From Candidatus Brocadiales bacterium (GTDB lineage: Bacteria > Planctomycetota > Brocadiia > Brocadiales > Bathyanammoxibiaceae), in contig JAUQZZ010000022.1 of NCBI GenBank assembly GCA_030586765.1, positions 1 to 17,243 of the forward strand: 17,243 nucleotides of DNA. The letters are read 5' to 3'. Positions within the stretch are counted from its first letter, which is position 1; every line of letters begins with the position of its first letter. Shown here in pieces: positions 7,404-15,100 of this stretch. Under the pieces are notes generated by a model. The model was not told the origin of the DNA. It worked only from the letters and a program-made list of their open reading frames with translations, and did not search any database. A program made the translations under genes and the position numbers.

Positions 7404-8269
7404 ATGAAAGTGGTTGGCAGAAATAATCCTTGCCCTTGCGGAAGTGGCAAAAAGTACAAAGAATGTTGCTTAAATAAAAGCGCATTTGTAGTAAAACCGT
7501 CAAATCAACCCGAAGTTATTGATAATCACTTAGTTAGTAGTAATGGGAAAACCTGGGGAAAAAGGCCAGGTCTTCTTGCAGTTCAACTTCATTATGTTAA
7601 ACCTGAAGATGTAGATTCTCAAATTGATGGTATTTTCAAAGAGATATTTGACTGTCTTAAAGAGACCAAATACCAAAATCTTAGAGAAAAATTTTATGAC
7701 TGTAAACATAAACTGTACGCTGTAAGGTACCACAAATCGATAATAGAGACAGAAATTAGAGAAAGAGTCAAAGAGTTTAGAAAAGAATATCAGGCTACTT
7801 CCGGAGCACAAGTGGTAAGAGAAAATCACAAACTAATATACGAGACAGAGTCTTTCTTATTTTAAGTGAAGAGCAACTTGGATTTATTAATTCAGGCTTT
7901 ATCTTTCCCGAGTTAAGAAATTTCCGTACATTTAAACACTCTGAGGAAGAAGGTAATTTTATTGCTGGTGGAAAGGTAATTAAAGCATTAAAGAAAAGTA
8001 ATCAAGAACTGGCAGACCTTATTGAAAAAGATAGGGCGTTGTGGATCCAAGACATGGTAGTTATGCGAAATACAATTACACATTATTCCCCACTAAAGGA
8101 CTTTAACTGCTTTATAGAAGAGCCATATCTTGGAAAGGGAGAAGTTAAGATTCATTATCCAACAATGCCAACGGGAAAGCGAGTAGATTTATACTGCCAG
8201 GAGATATACGACCGCCTTTGCGAACTGCACCAGAATGTTTTTAAGGTCATCAAGCAACACGTCACATAA
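7404..8269 (+). pseudogene. SEC-C zinc-motif protein with HEPN-like C-terminal part, frameshifted
   Basis: The first open frame (7404-7865) starts after a good AGGAG. It opens with a SEC-C zinc motif, GRNNPCPCGSGKKYKECC (Cys 10, 12, 21, 22). It ends prematurely at 7865. The protein clearly continues in the -1 frame from about 7841 (DRVFLILSEEQLGFINSGF) to the stop at 8269 without a break, so a single-base change between about 7810 and 7860 splits a gene of about 287 codons. The second part holds VVMRNTITHYSP, an RNxxxH motif (codons 8066-8083) inside a predicted helix, followed by a long final helix (YCQEIYDRLCELHQN). This resembles HEPN ribonuclease domains. The region is much richer in AT than its neighbours, which suggests transfer. 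It could instead be intact with a sequencing error. I saw no slippery heptamer. Confidence 0.7.
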
Positions 8270-8298
8270 CATGCAGTTACACTTCGACCTTGAGAACT

Positions 8299-8321
8299 GT
8301 AGGGTGCGTTTTGACGCACCC
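8299..8321. repeat. REP-like palindrome upstream of the transposase
   Basis: The element reads GTA followed by GGGTGCGT-TTTG-ACGCACCC, an 8-bp stem with a 4-nt loop. It ends 11 bp before the RAYT start codon. The partner at 8906-8931 has the same stem with one loop base changed, so the pair brackets the gene. Confidence 0.8.
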
Positions 8322-8332
8322 AAGAAAATAAG

Positions 8333-8895
8333 ATGACACGCAACCCAGTCAAACACCACCGCCGTTCAATTCGGTTAAAGAGGTACGATTATTCCCAGGT
8401 GGGGGCGTATTTTATAACGGTATGTACGCATAAGAAGAAATGTATTTTAGAGAATGAAGAAGACGGTAAGGTGACATTGAACGAAGTAGGTCAAATGGTG
8501 GAAAAGACATGGATTGAATTACCAAAGTATTATATAGGTGTAGATATAGACGAATTCGTTATTATGCCAAATCATTTCCACGGAATAATAATATTAACCG
8601 TAGGGGCAGGTCCCCGTGCCTGCCCTGAAAATAAAGGGCAACCACAGGGGGTTGCCCTACAAAGATATTGTCGTTGCCTGATGTTGTGCGGAGTTTTAAA
8701 TCCCTGACGACAAAAAGATATATCGAGGGTGTAAGACAAAATAGTTGGAAACCGTTTGAAAAACATTTATGGCAGCGCAATTATTACGAACATGTTATCC
8801 GAAATGAAGATGATTTAAATGAAATTAGGGAATACATAATCACCAATCCCCTGAAATGGGCCATGGACAGGGAAAATCTGAGTAATTGTGTGTAA
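8333..8895 (+). pseudogene. REP-associated tyrosine transposase (RAYT, Y1/HUH type), disrupted
   Basis: The first part runs to 8707 and starts with RRSIRLKRYDYSQVGAYFITVCT, the usual RAYT N-terminus. It holds the metal-binding HUH motif in MPNHFHGIII (His81, His83). The family's C-terminal half is in the -1 frame (about 8668-8895): LPDVVRSFKSLTTKRY, then LWQRNYYEHVIRNEDDL with the candidate catalytic Tyr, and the final NPLKWAMDREN. Between the halves lies a palindromic insert (8600-8660) translated as VGAGPRACPENKGQPQGVAL. The frame is lost between the frame-1 stop at 8626 and about 8690. The full enzyme would nick and rejoin single-stranded REP DNA. As it stands it is a pseudogene, unless the indel is a sequencing error. 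Confidence 0.85.
8600..8660. repeat. Composite palindrome inserted inside the transposase
   Basis: The element runs from GTAGGGGCAGG to GGTTGCCCTAC and holds two hairpins: GGGCAGG-tccccgtg-CCTGCCC-like at the left and GGGCAACC-acaggg-GGTTGCCC at the right. It has the GTAGGG/CCCTAC ends of the other copies. It sits in the variable loop between the HFHG motif and the RSFKS segment, and the gene's frame changes within or just after it. Confidence 0.8.
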
Positions 8896-8905
8896 GTTTA
8901 GTTTA

Positions 8906-8960
8906 GTAGGGTGCGTCTTGACGCACCTTACGGCGGACAGGCCTGAAGGTCTGTCCCTAC
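8906..8960. repeat. Two adjacent REP-like palindromes downstream of the transposase
   Basis: At 8906-8931 is GTAGGGTGCGT-CTTG-ACGCACCTTAC, 11-bp arms with one mismatch, the partner of the copy at 8299. At 8935-8956 is GGACAGGCCT-GA-AGGTCTGTCC, followed by CTAC (8957-8960). It is closely related to the palindrome at 15763-15784. The pair starts 10 bp after the transposase stop. Confidence 0.8.
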
Positions 8961-8988
8961 GACACTTGGGGTGGGGTGAATGGTTTAT

Positions 8989-9020
8989 TTCACCCTCCCC
9001 CAGCCCCTCCCATCGAGGGA
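8989..9020. repeat. CACCCTCCCC...CCCCTCCCATC repeat before addB
   Basis: This roughly 30-bp stretch (CACCCTCCCCCAGCCCC, then TCCCATCGAGGGA) recurs with few changes at 15709-15738. A GGGTGAA/TTCACCC hairpin abuts it on the left. An upstream ATG at 8980 is in frame with addB and would translate this repeat, but that reading is unlikely to be native protein. Confidence 0.65.
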
Positions 9021-9039
9021 CAAAGAGGTATTCTCGGTA

Positions 9040-12000
9040 ATGGGTGAAAGGCTCCTCATCCTGGGTCGTGCAGGGAGTGGCAAGACCGCGCTGGTACTGG
9101 AGGAGTTCTGCCATTATGTAAGGGACAAAAAGGGGCAAAAGGCCCTACTCTTACTGCCCACCTATACCCAGGCCGAACACCTGAAGGACGTTATAATAAG
9201 GAAAGGGCTTACCAGAGGTTTTATAGATAAAAGCCTCTTCACCTTTTCACAATTGGCCAGAGAAATCCTAGACCTCCAGGGGCTAAAGGCCCCCATCAGC
9301 GAACTAGAGAAGGAACTGGTCTTAAGGCACGTCCTTCAAGAAAATCCCTTAGGGTATCTAGCCGATGCCTGGCATCAGCAGGGACTCCGCTTTTCCCTCC
9401 TGCGATTCTTTAAGGAGTTGAAAGAAACCTCCCTTTACCCACAGGATTTCAGAAACAAGATTACACCCTTCCTGGAGAAGGTAGGGGCACGTTGCAACGT
9501 GCCCCTACCTTTAAGAGAGAAATGCCTGAGTCTTGTAGAGGCCTACTCCCTCTTTCAAGCCGCCCTGGAAGAAAAGAAACTCAGGGATGAGGACGACCTG
9601 CTGAACTTGGCACTGGAAACCCTGGAAAGGGATGATGAAGGGGCACGTTGCAACGTGCCCCTTCTCTCAGAAAAGGAACTCCTCCTGGTGGACGGCTTCC
9701 ATGACTTCACCCCTGTGGAGTTCAGAATTCTAGAAACCCTCATCCAAAGGATTCCCAGGGTCTATATAACCCTGCTTTTTGACCCAAAGGAGAGGAACTC
9801 ACCCATCTTCGAGAGGAGCAGAGAGGTCTATGACCACCTCGCAGCCAAGGGTTTCCAGGAGAGGGTGCTTTCAGGTTTTAAACGTTCCGCCTCTCCCACC
9901 TTGCAACATATAGAGAGAAATCTATTCACTCCTCCAGCCTCCACCACAGAAGCGGATGACTGTCTGGAGGTCATTGAGGCAGTAAATGTAGAGGATGAGG
10001 TAGAACAGATAGCAAGACGCATCTACCAACTAGTATCAGAAGGGGGCCTGCGCTTTAACGATATAGGCGTTATCTTTCGGGACATTACACCTTATTATGA
10101 CCTCATTGATACCATCTTCTCCCAGTACAACATACCTGTTAGGGTCTATGCGAAAAGGCCTCTTATGGAGAGCCCTCTAGTCAAGGCCATCGTGCAGCTA
10201 ACTGGTATCTTCACGAGTCACTGGGAGGACAGCTCCGTCTTAAGGGCCATTAAATCCCCCTACCTTATGCAGCCCACTACGGAGGTAGACCTCCTGGAAT
10301 GCAAGGCACTGGAACGGGGAAAGCTATGCACTAAAAAGGCGTGGTTAGCCCTGGCCCAAGAAGGCCCATGTTCTAATAATATAAAAGGGCTTTTTGAGAG
10401 ACTTGCAGAGATAGAAAAGGACATTTCAGGGCCTAACCCACCTTCTGCCCTTAGAGACTGGTTCCTCAGGCTGATAAATGGGTTTATCACCCTCCCCGGG
10501 GTAACCGACCAAGGCCAAAGGGAGTTGATAAAACAAGAGTCCGAGGCCCTGGGTTCCTTCCTATCCCTCCTGGACTCGCATACCCATCTGGCAGGAAGAG
10601 AACCCCTCCCCTTCAGTACCTTTTGGGAGGGATTCCTCTCCACCCTTTCTGCCTCTTCTTATGCCCCAAAGGATAAGAGGCATGAGGTGGTCAATGTCGT
10701 AAATGCCTTAGAGGCAAGGCAGTGGGAGCTTTCTGTGGTCTTTGTAGGGGGCCTCTTAGAGAGACAGTTCCCCAGGCAGGGTAGTGAGAATCTTTTCCTT
10801 AAAGATAGGGAGAGGAGACGCCTGAGGAGCCTTACGGGCATAAACCTTCAGGAGATTCTTAAGCGCGCCGGCGAAGAAGAACGCTTCCTCTTCTACGTAG
10901 CCCTTACCAGGGCAAAGACGAAACTTATCCTTTCTTACCCTGCCAACGATAGCCGTGGAATTTCCAACCTGCCCTCTTTCTTCCTGATGGAGGTGAAAAA
11001 ACTCTTCAGTCCCAAGAGCTTTAAAGAGGTCTTTTCTCAGAGGACACCTTCTCATGTCATACCCCAGCCAGAGGAGGTCCTTACCAGCGAGGACCTGGGA
11101 AGGTTTTTCTTTTATTACCTTGGCTCTCCCTATCGCAAGGGAAGCAAAAAAGAGCACCTTCACTACCTCGCTCGCTGGATATACAACCGCCTCCTCAAAG
11201 AGTCCTCCCCCTGGCTAGAGGATTTAAGAGTGACCATGGAATCCCCTGAGGAGGGAGATATCAGCCCTTATGTAAATATCCTGAAAGAACTGATGCCTTC
11301 CTTTAGTGCTACACAGTTCAGGGACTACGCCCAATGTCCTTACCTGCACTTCTGCAGGCACATACTGAGGCTAGAATCCCTGCCCTCTCTGGTGGAGAAG
11401 GGACTGGATGCCATCCTCCAGGGTAGGATAGTCCACGAGACCTTGAGAAAATACTACTCTGCGGGTGGGGATATAGAATCCATCTTTCAGGAGACCTTCC
11501 GCAGGAGGACCAGGGGTATCCCGATAGGGTTCAGAGAATTTAGGCTCAAGCAGGACATGCTTAAATCCCTCAAGGCCCTCCTGGAACTGGACAAGTCCTA
11601 TGCAGCCTTGCTACCCCTGAGGCCGAGCCATGAATACCTGGAGAGGAGATTTGGTCGGGACGAGATACCAGCCCTGCAACTCCAGGACAGGGATTTAGGC
11701 ACCATAAGAGTATCAGGAATAATAGACCGTATTGATGTCGCAGAAATAGAGGGAGAAAACCTGGCCCTGGTTATAGACTACAAATACAGTAAATACGACC
11801 TCAATGGTATCAGGCTTAAAGATATAGAAGAAGGAAGAGACCTCCAGCTCCCCATATACCTTATGGCGGCCAAGGAATGTCTTAATCTCAGGCCCTTAGG
11901 GGCACAGTTCTTCTACATGAAGCCACCGGGAAGGAGTGGGATATTTAATTATGGCCCCCTTGATCTGGCATCGCCCCCACCCCTGCTCAAGAAAGGGACG

Positions 12001-12195
12001 CACTTCACGGACGAAAAGGGACTGGAGGACCTATTAGAGACCTCCAGGGAACATCTCCTCAAACACGCAAAGGGCATCCTTGCAGGCAACAAGAGTATAA
12101 CCCCCTGGGACACACAAAACTGCGCTGAAGGCAGGTGTGATTTCAGAGACGTCTGTAGATTTGAAAAATGGTCCTCCCAGAAAAGGGCTCAATGA
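9040..12195 (+). CDS. addB: ATP-dependent helicase-nuclease subunit AddB
   Basis: With the start at 9040 the protein has 1051 residues. An in-frame ATG at 8980 would add 20 residues of translated repeat. The ATG at 9040 is preceded by AGAGG and leads straight into MGERLLILGRAGSGKT, the Walker A (9-16), so I prefer it. The middle is a degenerate UvrD-like helicase fold, as expected for AddB (LLLVDGFHDFTP as motif II-like; FYVALTRAKTKLILSYP near the end of the helicase part). The C-terminal RecB-type nuclease has GIIDRID (Asp896), VIDYKYS (Asp913, Lys915) and a Q-x3-Y motif. Cys766, 1028, 1033 and 1039 should hold a 4Fe-4S cluster that pins the nuclease, as in Bacillus AddB. Two palindromes are inserted in frame at residues 148-157 and 200-208. 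It is coupled to addA. Together they resect double-strand breaks and load RecA. Confidence 0.92.
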   Translation: MGERLLILGRAGSGKTALVLEEFCHYVRDKKGQKALLLLPTYTQAEHLKDVIIRKGLTRGFIDKSLFTFSQLAREILDLQGLKAPISELEKELVLRHVLQENPLGYLADAWHQQGLRFSLLRFFKELKETSLYPQDFRNKITPFLEKVGARCNVPLPLREKCLSLVEAYSLFQAALEEKKLRDEDDLLNLALETLERDDEGARCNVPLLSEKELLLVDGFHDFTPVEFRILETLIQRIPRVYITLLFDPKERNSPIFERSREVYDHLAAKGFQERVLSGFKRSASPTLQHIERNLFTPPASTTEADDCLEVIEAVNVEDEVEQIARRIYQLVSEGGLRFNDIGVIFRDITPYYDLIDTIFSQYNIPVRVYAKRPLMESPLVKAIVQLTGIFTSHWEDSSVLRAIKSPYLMQPTTEVDLLECKALERGKLCTKKAWLALAQEGPCSNNIKGLFERLAEIEKDISGPNPPSALRDWFLRLINGFITLPGVTDQGQRELIKQESEALGSFLSLLDSHTHLAGREPLPFSTFWEGFLSTLSASSYAPKDKRHEVVNVVNALEARQWELSVVFVGGLLERQFPRQGSENLFLKDRERRRLRSLTGINLQEILKRAGEEERFLFYVALTRAKTKLILSYPANDSRGISNLPSFFLMEVKKLFSPKSFKEVFSQRTPSHVIPQPEEVLTSEDLGRFFFYYLGSPYRKGSKKEHLHYLARWIYNRLLKESSPWLEDLRVTMESPEEGDISPYVNILKELMPSFSATQFRDYAQCPYLHFCRHILRLESLPSLVEKGLDAILQGRIVHETLRKYYSAGGDIESIFQETFRRRTRGIPIGFREFRLKQDMLKSLKALLELDKSYAALLPLRPSHEYLERRFGRDEIPALQLQDRDLGTIRVSGIIDRIDVAEIEGENLALVIDYKYSKYDLNGIRLKDIEEGRDLQLPIYLMAAKECLNLRPLGAQFFYMKPPGRSGIFNYGPLDLASPPPLLKKGTHFTDEKGLEDLLETSREHLLKHAKGILAGNKSITPWDTQNCAEGRCDFRDVCRFEKWSSQKRAQ
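9481..9508. repeat. Perfect 28-bp palindrome inserted in frame in addB (copy 1)
   Basis: The left arm GTAGGGGCACGTTG is followed at once by its exact reverse complement, CAACGTGCCCCTAC. In frame it reads VGARCNVPLP. The GTAGGG/CCCTAC ends are those of the intergenic palindromes. The insertion adds no stop and lies between helices, before LREKCLSLVEAY. Confidence 0.92.
9637..9664. repeat. Perfect 28-bp palindrome inserted in frame in addB (copy 2)
   Basis: The arms are GAAGGGGCACGTTG and CAACGTGCCCCTTC, again with no spacer and no mismatch. The inner 22 bp are identical to copy 1, 156 bp upstream, and the reading frame is the same, giving EGARCNVPLL. It lies just before the motif II-like LLLVDGF strand. 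Confidence 0.92.
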
Positions 12196-15100
12196 ACCCA
12201 TCCTTAACTAAAGAGCAGAAGAAAGGTGTTGAGCTGGTAGGACGCGACATATGCGTCACTGCTGGGGCTGGCTCGGGAAAGACCCGAGTCCTGGTAGAGC
12301 GTTTTGTGCACCTGGTGACAGCTAAGAAGGTCCCCATCCAGGAGATTCTAACTATTACCTTCACAGAAAAGGCAGCCAGCGAGATGAAGCTGAGGATTGC
12401 CGAGCGCTTCCAATCCAAGGGCCTGGAGAGGGAGCGACAGGACATAGAGTTTGCCCATCTCTCTACCATAGACAGTTTCTGTGCCAGGCTCCTCAGGGAG
12501 AATGCCCTGGAGGCCGGTGTAGACCCAGAATTTGCCGTACTGGAGGAGTACGAGGCCTGGTACATCCTGCGCAATCTTGCAGAGACCCTTCTTTCGGAAT
12601 GGGGTGCCTCCAATCTCCAGGGTTTCCACCCCCTCTTAGAGGGACTCCACTGCCAGAACCTTACCGAGGCCACAATAAAGCTACTATCTAAGATACGGAG
12701 CACAGGACTTACCCCCAAAGATATACCTATAAAGGCAACCAGCCACCAAGAAATAAAGACCATCCAGGAAAGGGTATCCCTCTGCCTGGAAGAAATAAAT
12801 AGCCGTCGAGGTAGACTTCCCGATTCCACAAAACTGGCTGAGATGCTGGACAGAATATTCCACAAACTCAAGCCGCTAACTATCCTCAGCCCTGATAGAC
12901 TGACACAAAACCACATTGAAGACCTCTCCCATCTGGAAATACGTCTTACTGTGCCAGAACCTATTAAAAGCCCGCTTCAGAGGCTCAGGGAGGAATTGGT
13001 GCCGGAATTCCATGGAATCCTCTCAGAAAAGGAGGCCCTAAGGGTAAAAGAGGCCTTGAGGGAATTCCTGGCAGAACTACTGAAGCGCTATGAGGAAGAA
13101 AAGAGAAAAAGGCGTGCCCAGGACTTCTACGACCTGGAAGAAAAGGTCATTCGTTTACTCCGTAACTCCTCCCTGGTAAGAGAAGAACTGAGGGAGAGGT
13201 TCAAATATATACTTGTGGATGAGTATCAAGATACTAATAATCTGCAAAAGACCCTTCTGGACCTTCTCAGAGGGGATGACAACCTCTTCGTAGTGGGTGA
13301 TGCCCAGCAATCCATCTACGGATTCAGAGACGCTGACCTGGAGGTATTCCTTCAGCACAAGGAAGAGACCATCAAGAGAAAGGGGGAGGTAATACGGCTG
13401 GACAAGAATTTCAGGAGCCGTCCAGAGATCCTCTCCTTTGTAAACCTTGTTTTTAAGAACCTCTGGGGAGGGAGCGGGCCAGTGGAGGGAAGTAAACTAT
13501 TGGCGGCAGCGAGCTTCGGCAAAAAAGAAGCACCCTCCGTAGAACTAATCTTTGCCAGAGGAAAGGATGTAGAAGAGGCCAGGAGGCAGGAGGCTGCCCT
13601 CCTCTCCTGGCGTATCCAGGAGATAGTGGAAAAGAAATCACTTAAAACAACCAGACTAGACGGAAATGAACCTCAGAGACCTATATCCTACGGTGATATT
13701 GCCATACTATTACGCAGCACCGGGGACATAAAACTCCTGGAAAGGGCCTTAAGCGACCTGGGCATCCCCTTCTTTGTAGCAAGGGGGAGGGGCCTTTACA
13801 ATACAAGAGAGATATCTGACCTGATAAATCTCCTCAAAGTTGTAGAAAATCCTCTGGATGAGGTAGCCCTGGCTGCGGTATTAAGGTCCCCCTTTGTAGG
13901 TGTAGACGACCAGTGCCTCTTCTGGCTAGCCTACTATAGGAAGGCCCGGCCGCAGGGGATCATCTACAGCCTTAGGGAGGCAGATAAGATTACCGAGATA
14001 AGACCCAGCCACAGGGATAGACTCAAAAGATTCGCCGAACAATTAGAAGAATTTAGGGCCCTTAAGGGCAGGGTACCTGTAGGCACCTTTATAAGAACTA
14101 TCCTTGACAAGACCCATTTTGACACCAAGGTACTAGCCCTTCCCTCCGGCAGACAGAGATACGCAAACCTCAGAAAGATAGTAGAACTTGCCAGGGCCTT
14201 CGAGAAGAAGGGGGTCCTGGAATTGCCTGAGTTCTTCCATGTCCTTTCAGATTTGAGGCTTAGAGAGATTAGAGAGTCAGAGGCCTCTATAGACATAGAA
14301 AAGAGCGATGTTGTAAAGCTCATGACCATCCATGCCGCCAAAGGGCTCGAATTTCCTGTGGTCGCTGTGGTAGACATCGCCAGGGCAATGCCCAACACTA
14401 CAGGGGATATTATATTTTCCAAGAAGGCGGGTCTGGGATTGAAGCTAATAAACTCTCTCACCTCAAAGCCGATAATAACCCCCTGCTACGGGCAAATAGT
14501 TGAAGACCTGCGGCAAAAGGAATCCAGGGAACTGGAAAGGGTCTTTTATGTGGCGTTAACTAGGGCACAAGAACATCTCCTCCTGGGGGCCTCCCTTGGC
14601 CCAGGTATCAAGGGAGAATGGCTCAGGGCCGTGGCAGAAAACTTAAACCTATCCTTGGAATCTGAGTCTATGCCCGAAATCCTTTCCTTCGGCAACGAAG
14701 GCTATCAAATAAAGATAATCACTAATAAACCAACTCCACACGAAGTCTTGCCTTCCTTCTGTGCCCTATCCCAAAAAGAGAAGCAAAAAATCCATATGGG
14801 GGAGAAATTAGCCTTCTCTGCTGGGGTATCTCCTATCAATAAAAAAATACTATCCTATGTAAGGCCAGCGTCTAATCCAGCCACCCAGGGGGATTATATA
14901 TATTCAGCAACGGAGATACTATCCTTCCAGGTCTGCCCCAGGCGCTATTATTTTAAGTACCGCCTTGGCCTTCCATCGCTAACTGCACCCCTCTCCCTTC
15001 AAAAGGAGGGAGATGAGATAGGTAAAGGCATCCTGGGGGATATCGCCCACAGGGTACTGGAGAGATATCGTCCCTCTTCCAATAAGCTGAGACTTCAGGA

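Larger units (their letters stand above)
8299..8960 (+). mobile_element. REPtron-like unit: RAYT gene bracketed by REP palindromes
   Basis: A REP-associated tyrosine transposase gene (8333-8895) lies between two near-identical GTGCG-type palindromes (8299-8321 and 8906-8931), with a further GGACAG palindrome at 8935-8960. RAYTs are known to be flanked by, and to act on, REP sequences of their own genome. The transposase is now broken, so the unit is probably immobile unless another copy acts in trans. Confidence 0.7.

Noticed and set aside
7810..7865. Programmed -1 frameshift joining the two parts of the SEC-C gene
   Set aside because: I found no canonical slippery heptamer or strong following hairpin in the overlap; a simple indel is more economical.
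8626..8690. Programmed frameshift in the RAYT gene
   Set aside because: No slippery site is visible, and the frame change coincides with a palindromic insertion.
9481..9664. The two identical palindromes in addB as a CRISPR or tandem array
   Set aside because: There are only two copies, the 128 bp between them is ordinary coding sequence aligned with the AddB frame, and no cas gene is present.
12143..12916. A 257-codon minus-strand open frame opposite the start of addA
   Set aside because: It overlaps a clear helicase domain, is rich in Ser and Arg as antisense shadows are, and matches no family.
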